A DNA stretch of 64,000 nt from Maledivibacter sp. Lineage in GTDB: Bacteria; Bacillota; Clostridia; Peptostreptococcales; Caminicellaceae. The position numbers were made by a program, and so were the translations under genes. Positions 43,164-50,480 of the stretch are shown here, one piece after another; position 1 is the first letter of the stretch, and each line of letters begins with the position of its first letter. Location of the stretch: the NCBI GenBank assembly GCA_025210375.1, contig JAOASB010000052.1, positions 248,001-312,000 on the forward strand, written 5' to 3'. The notes under the pieces were generated by a model. It did not search any database, was not told the DNA's origin, and saw only the letters and a list, made by a program, of their open reading frames with translations.

Positions 43164-43213
43164 CTAATAAAAAAGGGTGTTTCAAAGGATAAACCATTGA
43201 GACACCCTTGTTA
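43164..43213 (-). terminator. Terminator of coat gene (family D-like hairpin)
   Basis: On the minus strand AAGGGTGTCTCAATGG pairs with CCTTTGAAACACCCTT and is followed by TTTTTTATT. The arms resemble family D ends (GGGTGTCTCA / TTTGAGACA), so it may be a trimmed MITE that now serves as terminator. Confidence 0.7.
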
Positions 43214-43220
43214 TATACTA

Positions 43221-43475
43221 TTATCCTTGAGTTAACTGGGACTTAAGCTGTTGCTTATCCTGTTGAGTAGCAGGCTGAGATGTAGGATAATATCCTTTTT
43301 GAGTAGCTATTTGAGCCAATTGATTTTGAAATTGCTCAGCTTCAGCCCTAAGCTGAGTTAACGCATTTCTAAGACTTTGATTACTACATCCACCTATTGA
43401 GTTAGTATAGTCTGACATACTAGCCTTTGTCATAGATAGAACATCGCATACCATTTCTTTTTCCTGCATAGCCAT
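43221..43475 (-). CDS. Small spore coat protein, CotF-like
   Basis: An 84-aa helical protein. CDVLSMTKASMSDYTNSIG near residues 10-28 and LRNALTQLRAEAEQFQNQLAQ near 36-56 match the ferritin-like CotF coat family; the C-terminus ends with a Q-rich stretch (QPATQQDKQQLKSQLTQ). Such proteins go into the inner coat of spores. AGGAGG precedes the ATG. It is the last of four small minus-strand coat genes and lies 20 nt after the stop of the preceding one. Confidence 0.78.
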   Translation of the reverse strand: MAMQEKEMVCDVLSMTKASMSDYTNSIGGCSNQSLRNALTQLRAEAEQFQNQLAQIATQKGYYPTSQPATQQDKQQLKSQLTQG

Positions 43476-43495
43476 AGCATATACCTCCTAATTCA

Positions 43496-43702
43496 TTATA
43501 ATTTATTGGTCAATTGCTGAACAGTAGTTTGAGCTGATTGAGCCGCTTGTGTAAACATTTGCTTTATTTGACTGTCTTGGCATTTTGAAGCATAATCATT
43601 TAATTTAGCAACCATTGTTTTATGACCATCAATGATGTGCCTTAAATTTTGCAATTCCTGTTGACTAACGTTACTTAGGTCCACTTGATTTAATTGAGCC
43701 AA
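43496..43702 (-). CDS. Small CotF-like coat protein
   Basis: A 68-aa helical protein, rich in Gln and Ser, related in pattern to the neighbouring coat protein (VSQQELQNLRHIIDGHKTMVAKLNDYASKC). The start is a TTG at 43702, 6 nt behind AAGGAGAG; the frame stays open upstream to 43747, but that part has no ribosome binding site of its own. It probably forms an operon with the 84-aa coat gene. The exact coat layer cannot be deduced. Confidence 0.65.
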   Translation of the reverse strand: MAQLNQVDLSNVSQQELQNLRHIIDGHKTMVAKLNDYASKCQDSQIKQMFTQAAQSAQTTVQQLTNKL

Positions 43703-43865
43703 TACAAACTCTCCTTCCTTTAAGAAACGATATTTTGGTTTACCCAAGTTTATTTTGTGATATTTGAAGAAGATATATTCTATGCATTAAATAATTATAA
43801 AGTAAAATTATGCTAAATAGTCAAATCACATAATTACTTTTTACAAAACCCATCTAATTAAATCA

Positions 43866-43888
43866 AAAAAGTGCAGTATGCACTTTTT
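43866..43888. terminator. Terminator-type hairpin, duplicated copy 1
   Basis: AAAAAGTGCA, GTA loop, TGCACTTTTT. An identical sequence in the same orientation lies at 44040-44062, on the other side of a 151-bp element. Confidence 0.8.
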
Positions 43889-44039
43889 CAGATTGTTGAC
43901 AAAGTCAACAAGATGTCGGGTTGCCTAACAATTCGAAGTTCGAGGCGTGCTGAAACCGAGAGGCCGTAGCGTATACAGACATACGTAAGGGTTCTTGGCC
44001 TAGGCAACAACGAAGAAATTCGGGTTTCTCAACAGCCTG
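43889..44039. mobile_element. 151-bp MITE-like element between duplicated hairpins
   Basis: Ends CAGATTGTTGAC and (reverse complement) CAGGCTGTTGAG are imperfect 12-bp terminal inverted repeats. The right part shares CAACGAAGAAATTCG and TTCT with the family D elements. It is flanked by identical 23-bp direct copies of a terminator hairpin. No ORF is credible in it; the short open frame on the minus strand has no start context. Confidence 0.7.
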
Positions 44040-44062
44040 AAAAAGTGCAGTATGCACTTTTT
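44040..44062 (-). terminator. Terminator of coat gene, duplicated copy 2
   Basis: Same 23-bp hairpin as at 43866. On the minus strand it begins at the stop codon of the 92-aa coat gene and ends in TTTTT. Confidence 0.8.
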
Positions 44063-44340
44063 TATAATAATTCATTAGACATTTCCATGAATTTTTTCTT
44101 AGTATTTTCAAGCTCCTGGGAATCTGCCTCCCTTAGTTCATGCCACCCTCTTTGATTCATAGCTTCCAATATTTCAAAATGACAGTTTTGGACATTACTT
44201 AAACATATATTTAAAGCAGATATTAGATCAAAGCAAGCCGCTTCGATGATACCCGTATTATATGTGGAGGTAACCTGTTTTTCTGACATCAATAAATCAT
44301 TTAATAATTCCTTTTCACTAAAATTGTTGTCATAAGACAT
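44062..44340 (-). CDS. CotF-like spore coat protein
   Basis: A 92-aa helical protein with the CotF pattern KELLNDLLMSEKQVTSTYNT near residues 9-28, then ACFDLISALNICLSNVQNCHFEILEAMNQRGWHEL, the ferritin-like second helix pair. GGGAGG lies before the ATG at 44340; a longer frame to 44379 is less likely. Part of the coat-gene group, cut off from the next gene by the 151-bp element. Made during sporulation, judging from the family. Confidence 0.82.
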   Translation of the reverse strand: MSYDNNFSEKELLNDLLMSEKQVTSTYNTGIIEAACFDLISALNICLSNVQNCHFEILEAMNQRGWHELREADSQELENTKKKFMEMSNELL

Positions 44341-44442
44341 TTGCTTAACCTCCCTAGGACATTTTTGAATTAATTTCAAAAAAGATGAAATACTATGGAT
44401 ATTCGTTCCTATAGTTTAAGTTCAAAAGCAATTATCTTTAAT

Positions 44443-44605
44443 GGAGCAAATTGCATAATTACTTTCTATAAAAACCATCTACTAAATGTAGTTTTAAAAT
44501 CCTCAAAGCTATACCATCAAATATGCTTATATCTTAAGTATTTAAATCAAGGATGATATTCGCATATGCAATTGTGCCAAGTAAGAGTTATGCAATTTCC
44601 TCAAT
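44443..44605. repeat. Family C palindromic element in the coat cluster
   Basis: Almost identical to 29524-29684. Its right end (TATGCAATTTCCTCA) overlaps the stop codon of the 67-aa coat-type gene at 44601. Confidence 0.85.
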
Positions 44606-44804
44606 GATATGAAATTAGATAATTAAGTAGATTATTATAATTTTCTTTATGCTTATTAGAGGATTTTTGGCAAAGGTTTTTGAGTTGAGCATCATTGAAG
44701 TATGATGCATATAAATTGTACTTTCTGTTCATCATTGCTTCATAGGCTAATTGATTTTCGATAACCTTAAGGCTAGATTCATCTAGCCTAGTATTAGAAT
44801 ACAT
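44601..44804 (-). CDS. Small coat-associated protein (CotF-like)
   Basis: A 67-aa protein of two helices: LDESSLKVIENQLAYEAMMN and a second with YNLYASYFNDAQLKNLCQ, resembling the coat protein group downstream. The stop codon lies in the end of a family C repeat, so the C-terminus (NLLNYLISYH) may have been set by repeat insertion. AAGGAGG precedes the ATG. The function is inferred from neighbours. Confidence 0.65.
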   Translation of the reverse strand: MYSNTRLDESSLKVIENQLAYEAMMNRKYNLYASYFNDAQLKNLCQKSSNKHKENYNNLLNYLISYH

Positions 44805-44950
44805 TTTATTGATCCTCCTTTACGAATATTTCTTAATTATAGTATTTCAAGTAAATAGATATATATTGCTTGTAAATTATGAAGAAGATAAACATAATTA
44901 GAAAGCTTGGATAATTTTTAAAATTTGAAGAAATTAAATAATTTTGGATT

Positions 44951-45020
44951 GGTGCAATTGCATAATGTATATGGTATATTAGATAATTTCCCATAGAAGA
45001 TGATTATGCAATTTGATCAA
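44951..45020. repeat. Miniature family C element
   Basis: Only 70 bp: left end GTGCAATTGCATAATGTATA and right end AGATGATTATGCAATTTGAT, with almost nothing between. It ends about 20 nt before the ribosome binding site of the next gene. Confidence 0.6.
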
Positions 45021-45051
45021 TATAAAAAATATATGTCAAAGGAGGTGCGTT

Positions 45052-45210
45052 ATGGGCTTATTTGATAATTTTTTCAACATTTTTAGGAGCAAAAATGGGA
45101 AAAGGAATAATACTGAAAATAATAGGGATTTAACCAATATGAAGGATACCCATGTATCCTTTGGAGAAGACCCAGGAAGCATTGGAAATCCTCAAGATGA
45201 AGAAAAGTAA
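45052..45210 (+). CDS. Small hypothetical protein (52 aa)
   Basis: Starts at an ATG behind AAAGGAGG and ends at a strong terminator, so it is likely to be expressed. The sequence begins MGLFDNFFNIFRSKNGKR and continues with an Asn/Asp/Glu-rich, probably disordered tail. The amphipathic N-terminus could attach to a membrane. I do not recognise a family. Confidence 0.6.
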   Translation: MGLFDNFFNIFRSKNGKRNNTENNRDLTNMKDTHVSFGEDPGSIGNPQDEEK

Positions 45211-45253
45211 GATCTAAGCTCCTATGACTAATCATAGGAGCTTAGATCTTTTT
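45209..45253 (+). terminator. Terminator of the 52-aa gene
   Basis: AAGATCTAAGCTCCTATGA pairs perfectly with TCATAGGAGCTTAGATCTT around CTAA, followed by TTT. Confidence 0.93.
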
Positions 45254-45436
45254 AAAAAGCCAAGAAGAGGGAGCAAAACTTTACCTAGCCCCTACCACTT
45301 TAAGCTTAGAACTGCAAAAGCCTAGATCCTCGGCCCAGTAGATTTATATTTGCTAAATATTCCAACAATTATTTGCTGTATTGACAATTATAGATAAATT
45401 TGATACTTTATATAGAAATAATAAACAGAATAGTAA

Positions 45437-45507
45437 CACTCATATAAATCCAGTAATAGGGTCTGGAAGTATCTACCAGTCAACCGTAAATTGTCTGACT
45501 ATGGGTG
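45437..45507 (+). ncRNA. Guanine riboswitch upstream of guaB
   Basis: CACTCATATAA opens P1, ATCTACC forms J2/3, ACCGTAAATT is the L3 region, and TGACTATGGGTG closes P1. The C in GACTATG at the base-pairing position (C74) gives guanine specificity; adenine riboswitches have T. One base in J2/3 differs from the usual TTTCTACC (TATCTACC). A candidate -35 TTGACA lies at 45381. A terminator follows at 45565. Confidence 0.93.
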
Positions 45508-45564
45508 AAATTATTATAATGCATACTGTCTTTACTTTAAGGACATGAATTTAGTATGTAATTT

Positions 45565-45611
45565 GTCTGCATAATAATTTCACTCCTATGGAGTTATTAT
45601 GCAGATTTTCT
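45565..45611 (+). terminator. Expression platform of the guaB riboswitch
   Basis: TCTGCATAATAA ... TTATTATGCAGA followed by TTTTC, with an inner stem CACTCC/GGAGT. Expected to form when guanine is bound, stopping transcription before guaB. Confidence 0.85.
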
Positions 45612-45626
45612 ATTTATTGATTTTAA

Positions 45627-45693
45627 CCCGGATTATCCATGGGAGATTAAAAACTACTTTTATTTTTAAAGCTTTCTATGATTAATCTGAGTT
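45627..45693. repeat. Family E palindrome, diverged copy
   Basis: AACCCGGATTATCCATGGG ... CTATGATTAATCTGAGTTT, related to 3228-3279 but with mismatches. It lies between the riboswitch terminator and guaB. Confidence 0.6.
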
Positions 45694-45743
45694 TATATTT
45701 CGTTCATTTGCAAATAATATGAAAAAACTGGAGGTTGTGAATT

Positions 45744-47204
45744 ATGGAGGGAAAATTAATTAAAGAAGGCTTAACCTTTGACGATGTACTGCTTATACCA
45801 CAAAAATCACAAGTTCTACCTAAACAAGTAGATGTAAAAACAAGACTTACTAACAAAATAAAGCTAAATATACCAATTATGAGTGCGGGAATGGACACTG
45901 TTACTGAGGCAAGACTAGCAATTGCAATGGCTAGAGAAGGTGGAATAGGAATCATCCATAAAAATATGTCCGTTGAGAGACAAGCCATGGAAGTAGACAA
46001 GGTAAAAAGAAGTGAACATGGAGTAATAGTTGATCCATTTCATCTGTCTCCTAACCATGTGATTGCTGATGCATTAGAATTAATGGAGAGATATCATATC
46101 TCAGGTGTTCCTATAACCGATGAAAATGAAAAGCTAGTTGGGATTTTGACTAATAGAGATATAAGATTTCAAAATGATTTCAGTAAAAAAATTGATGATA
46201 TAATGACTAAGGAAAACCTAGTAACAGGTAAGGAAGGTACAACATTAGATGAGGCAGAAAAGATATTAAGAAAATGGAAAATAGAAAAGCTTCCGATAGT
46301 TGATGAAGAAGGTACATTAAAGGGACTTATAACTATTAAGGATATTGAGAAAGCAATAAAATATCCAAATAGAGCGACTGATGAGAAAAATAGACTTCTA
46401 GCAGGTGCTGCAATAGGTATAACCGATGATATGATGGTAAGAGTGGCTGCTTTAGTAAAAGCAGGTGTAGATGTTGTGGTTTTAGATACTGCCCACGGAC
46501 ATTCACAGGGTGTTCTTGATGCCGTTAAAAAAGTTAAAACTGAATATCCAGATCTGCAAGTTGTAGCTGGTAATGTTGCTACAGGTGAAGCAACTGAAGA
46601 TTTAATTAAAGCCGGAGCAGATGCTGTTAAGGTAGGAATAGGCCCTGGATCCATATGTACAACAAGGGTTGTGGCAGGAATAGGTGTTCCTCAAGTAACT
46701 GCAGTTTATGATTGCGCTCAGGCTGCAAAAAAATATAATATTCCTATAATAGCCGATGGTGGTATCAAGTATTCTGGAGATATTCCAAAGGCAATTGCAG
46801 CGGGAGCAGATTTGGTAATGATGGGTTCATTATTTGCGGGTACAGAGGAAAGTCCTGGGGAAACAGTGATCTATCAAGGAAGAAGCTTTAAGGTTTATAG
46901 AGGTATGGGATCACTTGGAGCTATGGCGGCCGGAAGTAAGGACAGATATTTCCAAGAAGATACCAAAAAATTTGTTCCTGAGGGAGTAGAAGGTAGAGTG
47001 CCGTATAAAGGTGCCCTTAGAGAAACTATATATCAATTAATAGGCGGACTTAAGGCCGGAATGGGATACTGTGGAGCTGCTACAATCGGCGATCTTAAAG
47101 AGAATGGTAAGTTTATAAGGATAACTGGGGCAGGATTAAAGGAGAGCCATCCCCATGATATCCATATAACAAAGGAATCACCAAATTATAGCTTTAGAGA
47201 CTAA
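45744..47204 (+). CDS. guaB: IMP dehydrogenase
   Basis: Oxidises IMP to XMP with NAD+, the committed step of GMP synthesis. The 486-aa protein has an N-terminal barrel start (LTFDDVLLIPQKSQVLP), two CBS domains near residues 95-205, the catalytic cysteine loop GPGSICTTRVV near 300, and the flap region YRGMGSLGAM near 383. GGAGG precedes the ATG. It forms an operon with guaA 15 nt downstream and is under a guanine riboswitch. Confidence 0.98.
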   Translation: MEGKLIKEGLTFDDVLLIPQKSQVLPKQVDVKTRLTNKIKLNIPIMSAGMDTVTEARLAIAMAREGGIGIIHKNMSVERQAMEVDKVKRSEHGVIVDPFHLSPNHVIADALELMERYHISGVPITDENEKLVGILTNRDIRFQNDFSKKIDDIMTKENLVTGKEGTTLDEAEKILRKWKIEKLPIVDEEGTLKGLITIKDIEKAIKYPNRATDEKNRLLAGAAIGITDDMMVRVAALVKAGVDVVVLDTAHGHSQGVLDAVKKVKTEYPDLQVVAGNVATGEATEDLIKAGADAVKVGIGPGSICTTRVVAGIGVPQVTAVYDCAQAAKKYNIPIIADGGIKYSGDIPKAIAAGADLVMMGSLFAGTEESPGETVIYQGRSFKVYRGMGSLGAMAAGSKDRYFQEDTKKFVPEGVEGRVPYKGALRETIYQLIGGLKAGMGYCGAATIGDLKENGKFIRITGAGLKESHPHDIHITKESPNYSFRD

Positions 47205-47219
47205 TAGGGAGGGTTTATC

Positions 47220-48755
47220 ATGGAGTCAAGAGAACTAGTATTGATAGTTGACTTTGGCGGACAGTATAACCAATTGATTGCTAGAAGAGTTAGAGAAGCA
47301 AATGTATATTGTGAAGTAGTTCCATATAAAAAGGCTTTAGAAAGAATCAAGGAAAAGAATCCTATAGGAATAATATTTACTGGTGGACCCGCAAGTGTAT
47401 ATGCAGAAAATGCACCAACCATTTCTAAGGAAGTATTTGAACAGGGAATTCCAGTATTGGGGATTTGCTATGGTGGACAGCTTATGGCAAAGCTTTTTGA
47501 TGGGAAAGTTAATAGAGCCCCATCAAGGGAATACGGAAAAATTCAACTTAATATACCTAAAAATAAGGATATATTTAAAAATATTGAAGATAAATCTGTT
47601 TGTTGGATGAGTCATACTGACTTTATTGAAGTGGCTCCAGAAGGATTTGAGATAACGGCTACAACAGATAACTGTCCAGTGGCTGCAATGGAAAATAAAG
47701 ATAAGAAGTTATATGCTGTTCAATTCCATCCAGAGGTTGAGCATACTCCATTTGGCAAACAATTTATTAAAAATTTCCTATATGAGATTTGTGGATGCTC
47801 AGGAGATTGGACTATGTATAATTTCGCACAGAAAACCATAAAAGAGATAAAAGAAAGAGTTGGTGATAAAAAGGTTTTATGTGCTTTATCTGGAGGAGTA
47901 GATTCATCGGTAGCAGCAGTTTTAGTACACAAGGCTATAGGTGATAACCTAACCTGTATTTTTGTCGATCATGGACTCCTAAGAAAAAATGAAGGCGATG
48001 AAGTAGAGGCAGTTTTTGGTGAGAAATTCAATATGAATCTTATCAGAGTAAATGCTGGAGAAAGATTTTTAGGAAGACTAAAGGGAGTAACTGACCCAGA
48101 GACAAAGAGAAAAATAATTGGAGAAGAATTCATAAGAGTTTTTGAAGAAGAATCTAGTAAGCTTGGAGAAATGGATTATCTATTACAGGGAACAATTTAT
48201 CCTGATGTTATAGAAAGTGGTACCGATGAAGCAGCAGTAATCAAAAGCCACCACAATGTTGGTGGACTTCCAGAGGATATGAAGTTTGAATTGATAGAAC
48301 CCCTTAGACAACTGTTTAAGGATGAGGTTAGAAGAGTTGGAGAAGAATTAGGAATGCCAAAGGAAGTAGTATGGAGACAGCCTTTCCCAGGACCAGGACT
48401 TGCTATTAGAGTATTAGGAGAAATTACAGAGGATAAGCTTAAAATAGTAAGAGAATCCGATGCTATACTAAGGGAAGAAATTAAAAATGCTGGCTTGGAA
48501 AGAGAGATCTGGCAGTACTTCACAGCCCTACCAAACATGAAATCAGTTGGAGTTATGGGTGACGAAAGAACCTACAGCCATGCAGTGGGTATCAGAGCAG
48601 TTACATCCTCAGATGGTATGACTTCTGACTGGGCTAGGATACCATATGATGTCCTTGAAAAGATATCAAATAGAATAGTGAATGAAGTAGATAATGTAAA
48701 CAGAATAGTGTACGACATAACTAGTAAGCCACCTTCAACTATTGAGTGGGAGTAA
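47220..48755 (+). CDS. guaA: GMP synthase (glutamine-hydrolysing)
   Basis: Aminates XMP to GMP using glutamine and ATP. The 511-aa protein has a class I glutamine amidotransferase domain (FTGGPASVY, catalytic Cys in GICYGGQLMAKLF near residue 82, HPEVEHT near 177), then the ATP pyrophosphatase motif ALSGGVDSSVAA near 223 and the dimerisation domain ending in TSKPPSTIEWE. It starts behind GGGAGG. Its 3' end is a known integration target for genomic islands in many bacteria, and an integrase remnant lies next to it here. Confidence 0.98.
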   Translation: MESRELVLIVDFGGQYNQLIARRVREANVYCEVVPYKKALERIKEKNPIGIIFTGGPASVYAENAPTISKEVFEQGIPVLGICYGGQLMAKLFDGKVNRAPSREYGKIQLNIPKNKDIFKNIEDKSVCWMSHTDFIEVAPEGFEITATTDNCPVAAMENKDKKLYAVQFHPEVEHTPFGKQFIKNFLYEICGCSGDWTMYNFAQKTIKEIKERVGDKKVLCALSGGVDSSVAAVLVHKAIGDNLTCIFVDHGLLRKNEGDEVEAVFGEKFNMNLIRVNAGERFLGRLKGVTDPETKRKIIGEEFIRVFEEESSKLGEMDYLLQGTIYPDVIESGTDEAAVIKSHHNVGGLPEDMKFELIEPLRQLFKDEVRRVGEELGMPKEVVWRQPFPGPGLAIRVLGEITEDKLKIVRESDAILREEIKNAGLEREIWQYFTALPNMKSVGVMGDERTYSHAVGIRAVTSSDGMTSDWARIPYDVLEKISNRIVNEVDNVNRIVYDITSKPPSTIEWE

Positions 48756-48760
48756 TAAAC

Positions 48761-48802
48761 AAAAAGCCTATAACCTTTAAATATAAGGGTTATAGGCTTT
48801 TA
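48761..48802 (+). terminator. Terminator of guaBA
   Basis: AAAAAGCCTATAACCTT pairs with AAGGGTTATAGGCTTTT, ending in T-rich sequence, 6 nt after the guaA stop. Confidence 0.9.
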
Positions 48803-48805
48803 AAT

Positions 48806-48998
48806 TTATGCTTTGGCTCTAATTGTAAATTTTGTAGTTTTTCCGCTACTTGAGTTTACTTATTTGGATATAAGTGTGAGTAAGTGTTTAGAGTGATTTC
48901 GACTTTATCATGTCCTAATCTTTCAGCAATTAGCACAGGAGAGAAGCCTAGTTCTATGAGCAGTGAAGCATGAGAATGCCTTAAGTGTATGCGTAGGA
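48806..48998 (-). pseudogene. Tyrosine recombinase (integrase) C-terminal remnant
   Basis: The minus strand encodes the C-terminal part of a phage/ICE-type tyrosine integrase: HLRHSHASLLIELG, then AERLGHDKVEITLNTYSHLY, containing the H-x-x-R and LGH motifs and the nucleophile Tyr. The frame has a TAA stop at 48856-48858 right after YPNK, although the similarity continues through TQVAEKLQNLQ. Nothing upstream is open, so only the tail remains. It lies about 50 bp after guaA. Confidence 0.78.
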
Positions 48999-49041
48999 AT
49001 GCAAAAAATCTGTGCTAGAAGGAAAATAAAAACTCCTATGT

Positions 49042-49776
49042 TTAAATAATTTGTTTAAGAAAATCAGATATTTCTTTAAATCTATAGGATATTTTTCTAC
49101 TTAGCTGTTCATTATATCTGTGATTTGGAATAACAATACTTATAGCACCGATAGCTATGGATTTTGAGTTTATTAATGGAGAAGCCATACAGTAAAAGTC
49201 ATTTTCAGGTTCAAACTTTATATAGAATCCATCTTGTTTTATTTGATTAAAAATATCCATAAGTTGAGGAGTCTTTTTATTCATTGATTCCTTATTACTA
49301 AATCCTTGCATGAATTTCTCTAAATTAGGTTTCGAAAGGTGAGCAAGAATTACAAGACCTATTGCAGAATCATAAGCCTTTTCAACTGTTCCAACCATGG
49401 AAGTAAGCCTTAGCGGATGCTTAGATTCCACCTTGTCAATATAAAGAATTTTATTTTCAAAGGGAATGGCAAGATGAACCGTTTCACTAAATTCATCAGC
49501 TAACTTTTCTATATAGGGGTGAACAGTATCGATAAGAGATACATCGGCCTCATAAATCTTTCCCATTTCAAAAAGCTTTGCACCTAAATGATATTTACTA
49601 TTTTCAGGATTTTTATGTAGAAATCCTCTATACTCTAATGTGGAAATTATTCCATGCAATGTGGTTATTTTTATATCAAGAGCTATACTTATATCTGTTA
49701 AAGTAAGCTTTCCATTTTGCTTTGATACATGTTCAAGGACAAATATTGCCTTATCTATAGATTGGATAGTTTTCAT
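49042..49776 (-). CDS. IclR family transcriptional regulator
   Basis: A 244-aa regulator with an N-terminal winged helix (LTLTDISIALDIKITTLHGIIS near residues 24-45) and the C-terminal IclR effector domain (LHKNPENSKYHLGAKLFEMG, then the effector pocket region through residue 240). It is transcribed away from an UPF0303/SDR operon and two 15-bp repeats in the shared promoter region are probable binding sites. The effector is unknown. Its 5' side lies next to the integrase remnant. Confidence 0.92.
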   Translation of the reverse strand: MKTIQSIDKAIFVLEHVSKQNGKLTLTDISIALDIKITTLHGIISTLEYRGFLHKNPENSKYHLGAKLFEMGKIYEADVSLIDTVHPYIEKLADEFSETVHLAIPFENKILYIDKVESKHPLRLTSMVGTVEKAYDSAIGLVILAHLSKPNLEKFMQGFSNKESMNKKTPQLMDIFNQIKQDGFYIKFEPENDFYCMASPLINSKSIAIGAISIVIPNHRYNEQLSRKISYRFKEISDFLKQII

Positions 49777-49870
49777 ATTTCCTCCTAAATTTTTATCTTA
49801 TACTTTTAAAAGAATAATGTAATCCTAGTATAGCATAAAGAACAAGGGGTTTCAATATAACCGACTTGTA

Positions 49871-49885
49871 TTCGATAATGACAAA
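49871..49885. promoter_or_regulatory. Putative IclR operator 1
   Basis: TTCGATAATGACAAA, 6 nt upstream of the -35 box at 49892. It matches the element at 49946 at 12 of 15 positions. Confidence 0.55.
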
Positions 49886-49891
49886 AAACCG

Positions 49892-49920
49892 TTGACGGAA
49901 AGAAAAGTAAATGGTATTAT
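49892..49920 (+). promoter_or_regulatory. Sigma-A promoter of the UPF0303/SDR operon
   Basis: TTGACG (49892-49897), 17-nt spacer, TATTAT (49915-49920), about 68 nt upstream of the UPF0303 start. Confidence 0.75.
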
Positions 49921-49945
49921 AACATTGCATTATTAATGAATGTTG

Positions 49946-49960
49946 TTCGCTAATAACGAA
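49946..49960. promoter_or_regulatory. Putative IclR operator 2
   Basis: TTCGCTAATAACGAA is an inverted repeat (TTCG/CGAA) located just after the start of transcription. The 75-bp spacing from operator 1 is about seven helical turns, allowing a looped repression complex. Confidence 0.55.
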
Positions 49961-49987
49961 ATCATGAAATGTGAGAGGAGACAAAAT

Positions 49988-50458
49988 ATGAATCAAATAA
50001 TGAAGGATTTACTAAAATTAGAAGAAGAATTTCAATTCACTAAATTTTCAAGTGAGGATGCATTAAATCTAGGATTGACATTTATAAAAATAGCAAAAGG
50101 ATTAGATGAAGGAGGTATAGGCATCAAAATTGAGAGAAATAGACAAGTATTATTTTCCCATCTAATGGATGGAACAATGGTAGAGAATGCATACTGGTAT
50201 GATAGAAAGAAGAATGTTGTAGATAGATATAATCACTCATCTAAGTTTGTTGAGGAAATGTATAAGGATATGGGAACAACTTTTGATAAATCTAGTCTTT
50301 TAGATCCTAAAAAATTCCAAGCAGTTGGAGGATCGTTCCCATTAATAATCAAAAATGTTGGAGTTGTAGGTTCTATTACTGTTTGTGGATTGACTGGGGA
50401 ACTAGATCATAAAGTATGTATTGATGGAATCAAAGAATTCTTGAATGACAGGAAATAA
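49988..50458 (+). CDS. UPF0303 / heme-degrading-domain (GlcG/HbpS-like) protein
   Basis: A 156-aa protein with the UPF0303 pattern: EEEFQFTKFSSEDALNLGL near residue 11, IERNRQVLFSHLMDGT near 48, YNHSS near 80, and GSFPLIIKNVGVVGSITVCGL near 115. The fold is that of the GlcG/HbpS family; binding of small ligands or heme has been reported for some members. AGAGGAGA is just upstream of the ATG at 49988. It overlaps the coding frame of the SDR operon partner only slightly upstream of the latter's start, so both are co-transcribed. Confidence 0.82.
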   Translation: MNQIMKDLLKLEEEFQFTKFSSEDALNLGLTFIKIAKGLDEGGIGIKIERNRQVLFSHLMDGTMVENAYWYDRKKNVVDRYNHSSKFVEEMYKDMGTTFDKSSLLDPKKFQAVGGSFPLIIKNVGVVGSITVCGLTGELDHKVCIDGIKEFLNDRK

Positions 50459-50480
50459 TATTTTAGAAGGGATGAATATC

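Noticed and set aside
43905..44111. 68-aa minus-strand frame
   Set aside because: Lies in the 151-bp element and its flanking terminator hairpin and overlaps the coat gene; composition is unlike a protein.
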